64,000 bases of DNA from Coriobacteriaceae bacterium. GTDB lineage: Bacteria > Actinomycetota > Coriobacteriia > Coriobacteriales > Coriobacteriaceae. The stretch is from positions 236,694 to 300,693 of the forward strand of contig CABIZD010000001.1 of NCBI GenBank assembly GCA_902363125.1, given 5' to 3'. Position numbers and translations under genes: made by a program. Below, in pieces: positions 18,802-28,639 of this stretch (its first letter is position 1; each line of letters opens with the position of its first letter). The notes beneath the pieces were generated by a model that had not been told where the DNA came from, did not search any database, and saw only the letters and a list, made by a program, of their open reading frames with translations.

Positions 18802-19944
18802 TTAGGAACGCTGCTGCGGCTTCCAGGAGCCCACGTTGGCGTCGTACTGATTCAGCGCGCTGTTGCCGCTCTGCGCGATGGGCGCCAGGATCTCGCTTTG
18901 GTGGGAACTCATCGACTCGCCATCGGGAATGGCCAGCGAGATATCCCAGCTCTGGCAGATCACGTCGACGCGCTCATACATCCACTCGGCAAGCTGCTTT
19001 AAGTGGGCGATGTCATCTGCATAGACCGTATCGTCCTGGTACTTAAGGTTGTTGAGCTCATCTTGCGTCTTTTTAATCTGGTCGCGCAGGGCGTAAGCAC
19101 TCTGCGACAGCTCCTGGCGGGTGGACAGCGGCGTTCGGAGATAGCCGTTGTTAAAGGAATCGATGACCTCGCCGATCTGGTCCTCATCACCGTAGGACAC
19201 GATGGTCTGATACAGACCGTCGAGTCTGGTATAGAGCTGATCATCGGTGAGCACGGTTTCTTCCTGGACCACCTTGGCAGAATCGTCCTGCTTGGTATCG
19301 TCCTCAGTCGCCTCGCCCTTTTGGCGCGTGGGGAAGGTCGTCTGCGCAGCCTGGCCAAACTGGTCGTAGAAGGCAGGCATGACACCCATGGGATCGGCCG
19401 TCACGAACCAATAGGCACCGCCGCAAACGACGGCAAGGACCGCGATGACGATGAGCGGCTTGGGGATATGACGCTTGTGCTTGTGATAGGCGTCCTCGTC
19501 GGGATGCACCTTGCGCTTGGGTTTTTGAGCATCGTCATGCAGGGAAACGGGCGTGGGAATATCGACCTTGGGGATACCGAAATCCTTATCGAAAGCCGGC
19601 AGCACGCAGGTCTCGTTAGGATCGGCGGCGTCCGAAAGCACCGCAGCGGCAGAGGCCGGCGCATGCGGCACCTCGGTATCGATCTGCTCTTGCGTTAGGC
19701 GCGGAAAACCCGCCGTGCGGCCCGCAGCCAAGTCGGATGCGGCCGCGTCCTCGGAGAGGATACCCGGAGCCGGGCGTCCGCATTTGGGGCACGTACGGTC
19801 ATGCGGAGAAAGACGGGCACCGCAGCCCTCACAGAACACGAACTCGGTGTGCTCGGGGCCATCGCCCGGACCCACATAGGCGTTGCAGTAGGGGCAGAAC
19901 GAGGCGCCGTCCTCGATAGTCTTAAGGCAATGCGGGCAGATCAC
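18802..19944 (-). CDS. Zinc-ribbon membrane protein of unknown function
   Basis: A 380-residue protein. The N-terminus carries two CxxC pairs making a zinc ribbon (ICPHC and FCPYC) and a second pair set (FCEGCG and CPKCG). A ~100-residue low-complexity acidic linker follows, then a basic stretch (HKHKRHIPK), one membrane helix (about residues 165-185) and a ~190-residue extracellular helical domain. The GTG at 19944 has AAAGAGG five nt upstream and places the ribbon at the very N-terminus, as is usual. No enzymatic motif is seen. I cannot name a function. Confidence 0.7.
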   Translation of the reverse strand: MICPHCLKTIEDGASFCPYCNAYVGPGDGPEHTEFVFCEGCGARLSPHDRTCPKCGRPAPGILSEDAAASDLAAGRTAGFPRLTQEQIDTEVPHAPASAAAVLSDAADPNETCVLPAFDKDFGIPKVDIPTPVSLHDDAQKPKRKVHPDEDAYHKHKRHIPKPLIVIAVLAVVCGGAYWFVTADPMGVMPAFYDQFGQAAQTTFPTRQKGEATEDDTKQDDSAKVVQEETVLTDDQLYTRLDGLYQTIVSYGDEDQIGEVIDSFNNGYLRTPLSTRQELSQSAYALRDQIKKTQDELNNLKYQDDTVYADDIAHLKQLAEWMYERVDVICQSWDISLAIPDGESMSSHQSEILAPIAQSGNSALNQYDANVGSWKPQQRS

Positions 19945-20047
19945 GGCATCCTCTTTTCGAAGCAATTCAAACAATCGAGGTTAGAGCATAACATCGCCAC
20001 GGCCCCACAGGAGCAAGGCACCAATTCAACATCGCCAGGGCGCGTAG

Positions 20048-22771
20048 TTACTTCTTCTTTTTGCTTGGCATCGAAACTTTGATGCCTTGGGCGGACTTGG
20101 TCACGCGAGAGCGCTTGGCTCCGGTACTCTTCTTTTTCTTGGGCTGGGTCTGGGCCACTCCCTCGAGTGCGCGGGCCTCGGCCTCGCGAGCGGTGCGATC
20201 TTCGCGGCGCTGCGCCATGTCGGCGGCGAAGCGCTTGGCAAAACGCTCGGCCGTCGAACCCGTCGAGCTCACCTTGCCGCCACCGCGACCCAGGTGGACG
20301 CGCACACCGCGGCCAAAACCAGTTGCAGCATGACGACGACGCGGCTTGAGCGAATCCATCATCGTGGCGAGCTTAAAGAACACCGAGCAGGTAAAGACCA
20401 CGATGACAGCCAAGATAACCATCTGGCCCATCGACAGGTTGGCAATAGACAGCAGCTCCGGGAATCCGATAACGCCCACCAAGATGCCGGCGACTACAAA
20501 CACAAAGAGCACCACTCGTAAGGGTGTGAGCGGCTGCGAGATGCGCCAGATTAGGCTGACGCTCGCCGAGCACGACGTAAGCAGGCACATCGTAGACAGC
20601 GTGAGCTGGCTAAAGCCAAACACGCGCGCCACAAAGATATCGAGCGCCGCGGCCAAAATGACCGCAATCGACGCCGGCAGTGCCCGCTTGAGTACGTTGG
20701 TCAAAAACGCACCCTTCACGCGAGCATTGTTGGGCTCCAGGCCCAACACAAAGCCCGGAGCGCCGATGCAGAAGAAGTTAATGAGCGTCATCTGGATGGG
20801 CTCGAAGGGGTACGGCGGCAGCGCGATGCACAGCGCCGCCAGGCCCATCGAGAACAGCGTCTTGGTCAAGAACAGCGAAGCCGAGCGCTGCAGGTTGTTG
20901 ATGGAGCGACGGCCCTCGGCCACCACGGCGGGCATCGAGGCGAAGTCGTTGTCGACGAGTACGATCTCGGCCACGTTGCGCGCGGCATCGGAGCCGGCCG
21001 CCATGGCCACGGAGCAGTCGGCCTCTTTGAGCGCCAGCACGTCGTTGACACCGTCGCCCGTCATGGCCACGGTGTGCTCGCGGCGCTTGAGCGCCTGCAC
21101 GAGCTCGCGCTTCTGCTGCGGGGTCACACGACCAAAGACATGGTAGCGGTCCACTGCGGCATCGAGCTTGGCCGGCGTATCGAGCGTCGTGGCGTCCACA
21201 TAAGCGTCCGCCCCCGGCACGCCCACCACGCGCGCGATCGACGACACCGTACGCGGGTCGTCGCCACTGATCACGTTGAGGGTCACGCCCTGCTCGTTAA
21301 AGTAGCCGATGGTCTCGGCCGCCGAGGTACGAATCTCGTCGCGGATGGTCACAAAGCCCACGGGCTCGGCCTCGCCCACCATATCGCCATCGGGCGTAAA
21401 GCCGTCAACGCGCGCCACCACGAGCACGCGGCAGGTATCGGCAAGCTCGGCGACACGGTTCTCGACCTGCGAAAACACACGATCAGAGAGCACAAACTGC
21501 GCGGCGCCCATCACATAGGAGCCCTGCGCAAACGACGCGCCGCTCCACTTTTTGGAGGACGAGAACGGAATGACCGACAGCGGCTCAGACACCTCGACCG
21601 GGCGATCGGCGTAATAGTTGAGCAGCGCCTGGCAGGTCTCGTTGGCATCAGCCGAAGTCGCACGTGCCACGTTAGCCAGCGCAAAATCGAGCACTGTGGT
21701 ATCGACGGGAACAGCCGCCTCCTCCGAGTCCACGCCAAAGCCAACACCCTCAACCGGCAGCGGATACGTGCCCTCGACCTCCATGCGACCCGACGTGATG
21801 GTGCCCGTCTTGTCCAGGCACAGCACGTCGACGCGAGCGAGCGTCTCGATGCAGTAGAGCTGCTGCGCCAACACCTTGCGGCGGGCCAGGCGCACCGTGG
21901 CGATGGCGAGCACCGACGAGGTCAGCAGCACCAGGCCTTGCGGGATCATGCCCAGCAGGGCGCCCACCGTGGACAGCAGCGCCGACGAAGGCACATGACC
22001 AGCCAACAGCTCGGAGAAGCACCACGAAAGCGCGCTATCGCCCGGGGTTCCCGCGGCATCCCACAGCTCGCTCACACTCGAGGCAAACAACGCCAAACCG
22101 AGCGGGATCATGATGATGCTCGCAAAGCGCACGATGGCGTTAAGCGCGTTCATGATCTCGGAATTGACCTTTTTGACGTATTTGGCCTCGTTATTGATCT
22201 TAGCCACGTAGTTGTCGGCGCCGACATGGATCACGCGAGCGCGCAGCAGGCCCGAGTCGATAAAGCTGCCGCTCATGAGCTCGGAACCGGGCTGTTTCTT
22301 GATAAGGTCGCTCTCGCCCGTCAGCAGGCTCTCGTTCACGAGCGCTTCGCCGGAAACCACCACGGCGTCAGCGGGAATCTGGTCGCCGCGCCCCAGGCGG
22401 ATGATGTCGTCGAGCACGATCTGGTCCAAGTCGAGCTCCACCTCGGCACCGTCGCGCACCGCGATGGCCTTCTTAGAGGTCAGCAGCGTGAGCTTATCGA
22501 CCATCTTCTTGGACCGCATGGATTGAATGACGCCAATAGCGGTATTGAGGAACACCACAAACAGGAACGTCAGGTTCTTAAACGAACCGGTCAAAATGAC
22601 CAGGAACGCCAAGATCACGTTGATCAAATTGAACAGCGTGCAGAGGTTCTCGATGATGAGCTCTTTGACCGACTTGGTCTTGAGCTCCATGTTGCGGTTG
22701 ATCTTACCGGCGGCGATGCGCTCCTCGACCTCGGCGGTCGAGAGTCCGCGCTCGATATCCGTTGCTGCCAT
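20048..22771 (-). CDS. P-type cation-transporting ATPase
   Basis: A 907-residue P-type ATPase. The actuator motif is LLTGESDLIKK, the phosphorylation site is DKTGT in VLCLDKTGTITSG, and the hinge motif is GDGVNDVLAL. There is no N-terminal heavy-metal (CxxC) domain, and about ten membrane segments are visible, so it is a P2/P3-like Ca2+/Mg2+-type pump, not a copper pump. Actinobacterial CtpE is a possible relative. The ATG at 22771 (MAATDIERG) is chosen; the open frame upstream runs through a terminator and tRNA-Arg and cannot be coding. The C-terminal ~100 residues are strongly basic (ending SMPSKKKK). Confidence 0.88.
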   Translation of the reverse strand: MAATDIERGLSTAEVEERIAAGKINRNMELKTKSVKELIIENLCTLFNLINVILAFLVILTGSFKNLTFLFVVFLNTAIGVIQSMRSKKMVDKLTLLTSKKAIAVRDGAEVELDLDQIVLDDIIRLGRGDQIPADAVVVSGEALVNESLLTGESDLIKKQPGSELMSGSFIDSGLLRARVIHVGADNYVAKINNEAKYVKKVNSEIMNALNAIVRFASIIMIPLGLALFASSVSELWDAAGTPGDSALSWCFSELLAGHVPSSALLSTVGALLGMIPQGLVLLTSSVLAIATVRLARRKVLAQQLYCIETLARVDVLCLDKTGTITSGRMEVEGTYPLPVEGVGFGVDSEEAAVPVDTTVLDFALANVARATSADANETCQALLNYYADRPVEVSEPLSVIPFSSSKKWSGASFAQGSYVMGAAQFVLSDRVFSQVENRVAELADTCRVLVVARVDGFTPDGDMVGEAEPVGFVTIRDEIRTSAAETIGYFNEQGVTLNVISGDDPRTVSSIARVVGVPGADAYVDATTLDTPAKLDAAVDRYHVFGRVTPQQKRELVQALKRREHTVAMTGDGVNDVLALKEADCSVAMAAGSDAARNVAEIVLVDNDFASMPAVVAEGRRSINNLQRSASLFLTKTLFSMGLAALCIALPPYPFEPIQMTLINFFCIGAPGFVLGLEPNNARVKGAFLTNVLKRALPASIAVILAAALDIFVARVFGFSQLTLSTMCLLTSCSASVSLIWRISQPLTPLRVVLFVFVVAGILVGVIGFPELLSIANLSMGQMVILAVIVVFTCSVFFKLATMMDSLKPRRRHAATGFGRGVRVHLGRGGGKVSSTGSTAERFAKRFAADMAQRREDRTAREAEARALEGVAQTQPKKKKSTGAKRSRVTKSAQGIKVSMPSKKKK

Positions 22772-22799
22772 ACCACGTCCCATCACGTCGCGTCGGTAT

Positions 22800-22834
22800 A
22801 AGAAAACCGCCCGGACCATGCGAGGTTCGGACGG
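22800..22834 (-). terminator. Terminator of tRNA-Arg(CCG)
   Basis: An 11-bp stem with one mismatch (22807-22817 with 22824-22834) and a 6-nt loop is followed on the minus strand by TTTTCTTAT. It begins 12 nt past the CCA end of the tRNA and lies before the P-type ATPase start. Confidence 0.8.
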
Positions 22835-22846
22835 TCTTACGTTCGA

Positions 22847-22923
22847 TGGTGCCCCATGTTGGATTCGAACCAACGGCCTTCTGCTCCGGAGGCAGACGCT
22901 CTAATCCCCTGAGCTAATAGGGC
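22847..22923 (-). tRNA. tRNA-Arg(CCG)
   Basis: A full cloverleaf is visible on the minus strand. The acceptor stem GCCCTAT/ATGGGGC closes with one G-T pair. The anticodon loop CTCCGGA gives anticodon CCG, the T arm is GTTGGTTCGAATCCAAC, and CCA is encoded after discriminator A. A promoter (22935-22964) and terminator (22800-22834) flank it. Confidence 0.95.
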
Positions 22924-22934
22924 GAACGGTAGGC

Positions 22935-22964
22935 ATTATACCCAAGTACGCCACGGGCTAACAA
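22935..22964 (-). promoter_or_regulatory. Promoter of tRNA-Arg(CCG)
   Basis: On the minus strand TTGTTA (22959-22964), an 18-nt spacer and a perfect TATAAT (22935-22940) lie 11 nt before the tRNA 5' end. Confidence 0.7.
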
Positions 22965-23126
22965 AATAATAGAAAAAGCTTTGCAATTACGTGGGAGACG
23001 CGCCGCGACGGCGCGCTTTAGACGGCACAAGCGACTCAGATAGTATAAACTCACATGCACCATATAATGCGGCTCGCGATGCGGGCCGTTTTTGCAAGGG
23101 CCATCCATCGAGGTGAGAGGCACACC

Positions 23127-24152
23127 ATGATTGCAATTTTAAAGCAGAGCGCCAGCGACGAGGCCGTAAGCCACATTGTCAGCTGGATCGAGAAAAAGGG
23201 ACTCAAGACCGACGTCTCGCGCGGCGAGAACGAGACCATCATCGGCCTGGTGGGCGATACGACCAAGATCGATCCGTTCCTGCTCGAGTCCATGGACGTC
23301 GTCGAGCGCGTGCAGCGCGTCTCCGAGCCGTTCAAGCGCGCCAACCGCAAGTTCCACCCCGAGGACTCCGTCATCGACTGCGGCCACGGCGTCAAGATCG
23401 GCGGCGACCAGTTCCAGGTCATCGCCGGCCCGTGCTCCGTCGAGGGCGAGAATCTCATCCGCATCGCCCGCCGCGTGAAGGCCGCCGGCGCCACGATGCT
23501 GCGCGGCGGCGCCTACAAGCCCCGCACCTCCCCGTACGCCTACCAGGGCATGGGCCCCGCCGGCCTGGACCTGCTGTGCGAGGCATCCGCCGAGCTCCAC
23601 ATGCCGATCGTCACCGAGATCATGGACCCGCGCGACGTGCAGGTCTTCCTCGACAAGAAGATCGACGTCATGCAGATCGGCGCCCGCAACGCCCAGAACT
23701 TCCCGCTGCTCAAGGAGGTCGGCAAGACGCAGACCCCGATCCTGCTCAAGCGCGGCATGTCCGGCACCGTCGACGAGCTGCTTATGGCAGCCGAGTACAT
23801 CATGAGCGAGGGCAACGACAACGTCATCCTGTGCGAGCGCGGCATCCGCACCTTCGAGACCCGCACCCGCAACACCTTCGACCTCAACGCCGTGCCGGTG
23901 CTGCACCACCTGTCGCACCTGCCCGTCGTCGCCGACCCCAGCCACGCCACCGGTTACACGCGCTATGTTGAGCCCATGGCGCTCGCCGCGACCGCCTGCG
24001 GCGCCAACGGTCTGGAGATCGAGGTCCACGACGACCCGAGCCACGCTTGGTCCGACGGCGCTCAGGCCCTTACCCCCGACCAGTTCGACGACACCATGCG
24101 CCGCATCCGCGCCATCCGCGAGGTCGTCTGCCAAGAGACCGTTCAGGAGTAG
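23127..24152 (+). CDS. aroF: 3-deoxy-7-phosphoheptulonate (DAHP) synthase
   Basis: A 341-residue class I-beta DAHP synthase that joins phosphoenolpyruvate and erythrose 4-phosphate, the first step of the shikimate pathway. Residues 1-70 form an N-terminal ferredoxin-like regulatory domain like that of the Thermotoga enzyme. The TIM barrel follows, with GPCSVEGENLI, GGAYKPRTSPYA and the PVVADPSHATG metal-site segment. The ATG at 23127 has GAGAGG upstream; a longer frame to 23055 lacks family support. A TATAAA box (23044-23049) may be the -10 of the aro operon, but no clear -35 is seen. First gene of the aro cluster. Confidence 0.95.
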   Translation: MIAILKQSASDEAVSHIVSWIEKKGLKTDVSRGENETIIGLVGDTTKIDPFLLESMDVVERVQRVSEPFKRANRKFHPEDSVIDCGHGVKIGGDQFQVIAGPCSVEGENLIRIARRVKAAGATMLRGGAYKPRTSPYAYQGMGPAGLDLLCEASAELHMPIVTEIMDPRDVQVFLDKKIDVMQIGARNAQNFPLLKEVGKTQTPILLKRGMSGTVDELLMAAEYIMSEGNDNVILCERGIRTFETRTRNTFDLNAVPVLHHLSHLPVVADPSHATGYTRYVEPMALAATACGANGLEIEVHDDPSHAWSDGAQALTPDQFDDTMRRIRAIREVVCQETVQE

Positions 24153-24155
24153 CCC

Positions 24156-25070
24156 ATGGGTACGGTGAGAAACGCACGCGTTAACCAAGGTGGACCCAAG
24201 TGCGCCGGCATCGTGGGCCTGGGCCTCATCGGCGGCAGCTTTGCCCGCGGCTATGCGCAGGCGGGCGTCCGCGTGCTGGCCTGGGACCCCGATGACGACG
24301 TCATGACGGCCGCCAGCATGGGCACCGTCGCCGGCGAGCTCAACGACGAGACGCTCGGCGAATGCGACATCATCGTGCTGGCATGCTACCCCGAGGCCTG
24401 CATCGAATGGCTCGAGGCGCACGCCCAGGCACTCGCCGACGCCACCGACACCGAGGCCATCATGGGCCCCGTGGTGATCGACACCGTGGGCGTCAAGGGT
24501 ATCGTGTGCGAGCGCGCCTTTGAGCTTGCCCGCGAGCACGGTTTTTACTTTGTGGGCGCGCACCCCATGGCGGGCACGCAGTTCTCGGGCTACGCGCATT
24601 CCCGCGCCGACCTGTTCCAGGGCGCACCGCTCGTGCTTGTACCGCCCGCGGTGGACGACGCACTTAAGCTGGAGCTTTTGGGCCAGGTGCGCGAGATGGT
24701 ACGCCCCTTAGGCTTTGGCAAGTTCAGCGTAACGAGTGCCGCCGAGCACGACCGCGTGATCGCCTTTACGAGCCAGCTCGCGCACGTCGTCTCCAACGCC
24801 TACGTTAAGAGCCCGACCGCCCAGGTCCACCACGGCTTTTCGGCCGGCAGCTACCGCGACCTCACCCGCGTGGCGCACCTCAATCCGCAGATGTGGTCCG
24901 AGCTCATGATCGACGACGCCGATGCGCTCGCCTTCGAGATCGACCATCTGATCGACTCGCTCGCCGCCTACAGCCGCGCCCTTAAGGACCGCGACCAGCG
25001 CTATCTGGAGAATCTCCTTGCCGAGGGCGACCGCATCAAGCGCGCGCTCGACGACGAGGCCTCCCACTAG
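24156..25070 (+). CDS. tyrA: Prephenate dehydrogenase
   Basis: A 304-residue NAD(P)-dependent dehydrogenase that converts prephenate to 4-hydroxyphenylpyruvate, toward tyrosine. The Rossmann motif is GLGLIGGSFARG near residue 20. The GAHPMAGTQFSGYAHS segment carries the catalytic His region of the TyrA family. No C-terminal ACT domain is present, so this form would not have the usual ACT-based tyrosine control. Starts 3 nt after aroF with AGGAG before the ATG. Arogenate specificity cannot be excluded. Confidence 0.92.
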   Translation: MGTVRNARVNQGGPKCAGIVGLGLIGGSFARGYAQAGVRVLAWDPDDDVMTAASMGTVAGELNDETLGECDIIVLACYPEACIEWLEAHAQALADATDTEAIMGPVVIDTVGVKGIVCERAFELAREHGFYFVGAHPMAGTQFSGYAHSRADLFQGAPLVLVPPAVDDALKLELLGQVREMVRPLGFGKFSVTSAAEHDRVIAFTSQLAHVVSNAYVKSPTAQVHHGFSAGSYRDLTRVAHLNPQMWSELMIDDADALAFEIDHLIDSLAAYSRALKDRDQRYLENLLAEGDRIKRALDDEASH

Positions 25071-25106
25071 ACCACCCATCACGCCAGGTCGAAAGGACCG
25101 AAGCTT

Positions 25107-26213
25107 ATGGCGATTACCATCGACATCGACACCGCACGCCCCTACAAGGTGTATGTGGGCACGTTTTTGCTGGAGCAGGCAGGTCCACTCGTACGCGCCA
25201 CCGCCGGCGGCGCCCGCGCCGTCATCGTGACGGACACCAACGTAGGCCCCCTCTACCAGATGCCCGTTAAGCAGAGCCTCGAATCCGCAGGCTACGAGGT
25301 GAGCATCTGCACCTTCGAGGCCGGCGAGGCCCATAAGCGTGCCGAGACCTATGTTGCCATTTTGGAGTTTGTGGCCGAGCACGAGCTTTCACGCTCCGAC
25401 GTGATCGTGGCGCTCGGCGGCGGCGTCGTGGGCGACGTGGCGGGCTTTGTGGCCGCCACCTACATGCGCGGCTGCAAGTTTGTGCAGATTCCCACAAGCC
25501 TGCTCGCCATGGTGGATTCGTCGGTCGGCGGCAAGACGGCCATTGACCTGGCAGCCGGCAAGAACCTGGCCGGCGCCTTTTGGCAGCCGAGCGTAGTCGT
25601 CGCCGACGTGGGGTGCCTTGCCACCCTCACGCCCGAGCAGTTCGCCGACGGCTGCGGCGAGGTCGTCAAGCACGCCGTGATCGCCGACCCCGAGCTCTTC
25701 TCCGAGCTGGAGAAGACCCCGCTCACGCTTGAGCTGCTCAACCGCGACGTGGCCCGCGTGGCGCTCATCATCGCCCGCAATATCGACATCAAGCGCGCCG
25801 TGGTCGTTGCCGACGAGCGCGAAACCAGCCAGCGCAAGCTCCTCAACTTTGGACACAGCGCCGGGCACGCCGTCGAGGCCTGCGAGCACTATGAGCTCGG
25901 CCACGGCAACTGCGTGTCGATCGGCATGGGCATCATAACGCGTGCCGCAGCCCTGCATGGCGTTTGCGATGCCGAGCTGCCTGATCGTATTGAGGAGCTC
26001 TGCGCCCGCCACGGCCTCAAGACCCGCTGCAAGCTTTCCGCCGATGCTGTCTTTGCCGAGGCACTCCACGACAAAAAGCGCGCGGGCGACACCATCGACC
26101 TGGTAATTCCGCACGGCATTGGCCGCTGCAGCATCGACCGCACACCGCTTTCCACCTTCCATGATTTGATTGCCGAGGGCCTCGGCCAGAAGGGAGACGT
26201 TTCCGCATGCTAG
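25107..26213 (+). CDS. aroB: 3-dehydroquinate synthase
   Basis: A 368-residue zinc- and NAD-dependent enzyme converting DAHP to 3-dehydroquinate. Family motifs are ALGGGVVGDVAGFVAATYMRG, TSLLAMVDSSVGGKTAID and the metal-binding His in LLNFGHSAGHAVEA. ATG at 25107 with AAAGGA nine nt upstream. The last 7 nt overlap aroA, so the two are probably translationally coupled. Confidence 0.96.
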   Translation: MAITIDIDTARPYKVYVGTFLLEQAGPLVRATAGGARAVIVTDTNVGPLYQMPVKQSLESAGYEVSICTFEAGEAHKRAETYVAILEFVAEHELSRSDVIVALGGGVVGDVAGFVAATYMRGCKFVQIPTSLLAMVDSSVGGKTAIDLAAGKNLAGAFWQPSVVVADVGCLATLTPEQFADGCGEVVKHAVIADPELFSELEKTPLTLELLNRDVARVALIIARNIDIKRAVVVADERETSQRKLLNFGHSAGHAVEACEHYELGHGNCVSIGMGIITRAAALHGVCDAELPDRIEELCARHGLKTRCKLSADAVFAEALHDKKRAGDTIDLVIPHGIGRCSIDRTPLSTFHDLIAEGLGQKGDVSAC

Positions 26214-27526
26214 CCCGCATCACCCCCTCCCCGCTCAAGGGCACCGTTCCCGCCATCGCGTCCAAATCGATGGCGCATCGTCTCATCATCTGCGCCGCGC
26301 TTGCCAACGGCGAGACGCACGTCGCCTGCAACACCACCTGCGCCGATATCGAGGCCACGGTGCGCTGCCTCACGGCGCTCGGCGCCCGCATCGAGACCGT
26401 CGAGGACGGCTTCCAGGTCCACCCCACCATGAAGAGCGTTGAATTTGGCCTGCTCAAGGCCCTTGCTGGCGGCACGCTCGACTGCGGTGAGAGCGGCTCC
26501 ACGCTGCGCTTTATGCTGCCTGTCGCCTGCGCGCTGGGCGCGGAGGCCACCTTCGTGGGCCAGGGCCGCCTGGGCGCCCGCCCGCTCTCCCCGCTTTCGG
26601 ACGAAATCATCGCTGCCGGTTGCGGCCTGCAGGGCCTGGGCGGTTTTCCGCTCATAACGAGCGGCCGCATGCGCCCGGGCACCTTTGTGCTTCCAGGCAA
26701 CGTGAGCTCGCAGTATATCTCCGGCCTGCTGCTGGCGGCCCCGCTGCTGGCCCAGCCCTCCTGCGTGCAGGTGACCGGCCTTATCGAGAGCCGCCCCTAT
26801 ATCAACCTGACGATCCAGGCCATGAAGGCCTTCGGCGTCGAGGTCAACGTCGAGCGTATTCCGGCCAAGGACGGCCAGCCCGAGGTCACGAACTTCCGCG
26901 TGAACAGCGGCTCGTACCGCACGCCCGGCAGCGTAGCCGTCGAGGGCGACTGGTCCAACGCCGCCTTTTGGCTGTGCGCCGGCGCCATCGGCACCGACCC
27001 CATCACCGTCGAGGGCGTGTCGCTGAGCTCCGCACAGGGCGACCGCAACGTGCTCGCCGCGCTTTCGCGCTTTGGCGCCCGCATCGTGCGCTCCACGAAC
27101 GCCGCCACCGTCCAGTCCGACAAGCTCGCCGGCTTTGAGATGAGCGCCCACGACATTCCGGACCTGGTGCCGGTTATCTCGGCCGTGGCATCGCTGGCTC
27201 AGGGCCGAACGTTCATCCGTGACTGCGCGCGCCTGCGCATCAAGGAGTCTGACCGTCTGGTCACCACCACCCGCGAACTTACCGCGCTGGGCGCGCAGGT
27301 GCGCATCGCCGGCGATGACCTCATCATCAAGGGTGTCGATGCCTTCACCGGCGGCGAGGTCGATTCGCACAACGACCACCGCATCGCCATGATGGCCGCC
27401 ATCGCCGCGAGTCGCGCCACCGGCGAGGTCGTGATCCACGGCGCCGAGGCCGTCAACAAGTCCTATCCCGATTTCTTCGACCACTACCGCCTGCTGGGCG
27501 GCAAGGTCACGCTCGAGGAGGAATAG
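26207..27526 (+). CDS. aroA: 5-enolpyruvylshikimate-3-phosphate synthase
   Basis: A 439-residue EPSP synthase transferring enolpyruvyl from PEP to shikimate 3-phosphate; the target of glyphosate in other organisms. Visible motifs are KSMAHRLIICAALANG near residue 20, DCGESGSTLRFMLP around 86-99 and the second signature RLRIKESDRL around 342-351. ATG at 26207 overlaps the end of aroB. Whether it is a class I or II (tolerant) form cannot be judged here. Confidence 0.95.
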   Translation: MLARITPSPLKGTVPAIASKSMAHRLIICAALANGETHVACNTTCADIEATVRCLTALGARIETVEDGFQVHPTMKSVEFGLLKALAGGTLDCGESGSTLRFMLPVACALGAEATFVGQGRLGARPLSPLSDEIIAAGCGLQGLGGFPLITSGRMRPGTFVLPGNVSSQYISGLLLAAPLLAQPSCVQVTGLIESRPYINLTIQAMKAFGVEVNVERIPAKDGQPEVTNFRVNSGSYRTPGSVAVEGDWSNAAFWLCAGAIGTDPITVEGVSLSSAQGDRNVLAALSRFGARIVRSTNAATVQSDKLAGFEMSAHDIPDLVPVISAVASLAQGRTFIRDCARLRIKESDRLVTTTRELTALGAQVRIAGDDLIIKGVDAFTGGEVDSHNDHRIAMMAAIAASRATGEVVIHGAEAVNKSYPDFFDHYRLLGGKVTLEEE

Positions 27527-27527
27527 C

Positions 27528-28625
27528 ATGTCCTCGACCTTTGGCAACGTCTTGCATGTAAGCGTCTTCGGCCAGTCGCACTCCCCCGCCATCGGCTGCT
27601 CGCTCGATGGTGTTCCGGCAGGTATCGCCGTTGAGCAAGAACAGCTGCAGACCTTTTTAGACCGTCGCGCCCCCGGCCGTGACGAGACCGCGACCAAGCG
27701 CCGCGAGGCCGATGCCGTCCACATTATCGCCGGCATAGTTGATGGACACACCACTGGCGCACCCATCGCTGCGATCATTGAGAACACCAACACGCGCTCC
27801 AAGGACTATTCCGAGCTGCGCCGCAAGCCCCGTCCGGGACATGCCGATTACCCGGCGCGTGTGAAGTACCACAACATGCACGATGTCGCCGGCGGCGGGC
27901 ACTTCTCCGGTCGCCTGACGGCCCCCTTGTGCATCGCCGGCGGCATCGCGCTGCAGGCGCTCGAGACCCGCGGCATTAACGTGATGGCGCACGTGGCGCA
28001 GATCGGCGGCATCTCCGATCTGCCCATGGACGACATGGTCTATCGCGAGGCCGACCGCAAGGCGATCCTTTCGAACGATCTGCCGTGCATTGATGCCGCC
28101 GCAGCCGGCCGCATGCGCGAGGAGATCCTGGCCGCGCGCGACGAGCTCGACAGCATCGGCGGCATCGTGGAGTGCGGTATCTACGGCCTGCCCGCGGGCA
28201 TCGGCGACCCCATGTTCGACGGCATCGAGAACCGCATCGCGCAGATTGCGTTTGGGATTCCCGCCGTGAAGGGCGTGGAGTTTGGCATGGGCTTTGCCGT
28301 GGCCGCCATGCGCGGCAGCGAGAACAACGATCCGTATCGCATCGACGCCGAGACCGGCGAGATCGAGGTCGAGTCCAATAATGCCGGCGGCATCCTGGGC
28401 GGCATTTCGACCGGCGCACCCGTCATGTGGCGCATGGCTGTAAAGCCCACGCCCTCCATCGGCCGCGAGCAGCAGACGGTGGACATGGACGCTATGGAAA
28501 ATGCCGAGCTCTCGGTCCACGGCCGCCACGATCCCTGCATCGTCCCGCGCGCCGTCCCCGTAGCCGAAGCAGCCGCAGCGCTGGCCATCTGGGACGCCCT
28601 CCTAGAAGACGCCGCCCAGCGTTAG
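27528..28625 (+). CDS. aroC: Chorismate synthase
   Basis: A 365-residue FMN-dependent chorismate synthase making chorismate from EPSP. Family motifs are VSVFGQSHSPAIGCSLDGVP at the start, RPGHADYPARVKY, GGGHFSGRLTAPL and HGRHDPCIVPRAVPV near the end. ATG at 27528, one nt after the aroA stop, with GGAGG six nt upstream. Last gene before the palindromic repeat pair at 28640-28767. Confidence 0.96.
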   Translation: MSSTFGNVLHVSVFGQSHSPAIGCSLDGVPAGIAVEQEQLQTFLDRRAPGRDETATKRREADAVHIIAGIVDGHTTGAPIAAIIENTNTRSKDYSELRRKPRPGHADYPARVKYHNMHDVAGGGHFSGRLTAPLCIAGGIALQALETRGINVMAHVAQIGGISDLPMDDMVYREADRKAILSNDLPCIDAAAAGRMREEILAARDELDSIGGIVECGIYGLPAGIGDPMFDGIENRIAQIAFGIPAVKGVEFGMGFAVAAMRGSENNDPYRIDAETGEIEVESNNAGGILGGISTGAPVMWRMAVKPTPSIGREQQTVDMDAMENAELSVHGRHDPCIVPRAVPVAEAAAALAIWDALLEDAAQR

Positions 28626-28639
28626 TCCACCAACCCCAA

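Noticed and set aside
21074..22801. A 575-codon plus-strand open frame
   Set aside because: Antisense to the P-type ATPase and extends over its promoter region; His/Arg-rich composition marks a shadow.
22772..22873. A longer N-terminus for the P-type ATPase
   Set aside because: The extra codons run through the tRNA-Arg(CCG) terminator and into the tRNA itself.
22990..23020. GC hairpin upstream of aroF as a riboswitch or attenuator
   Set aside because: Only a 6-bp GCGCCG/CGGCGC stem; no leader peptide with Phe, Tyr or Trp codons, and no T-box or known riboswitch core could be seen.
26210..27802. A 530-codon minus-strand open frame
   Set aside because: Antisense to aroA and aroC, both with full motif sets.
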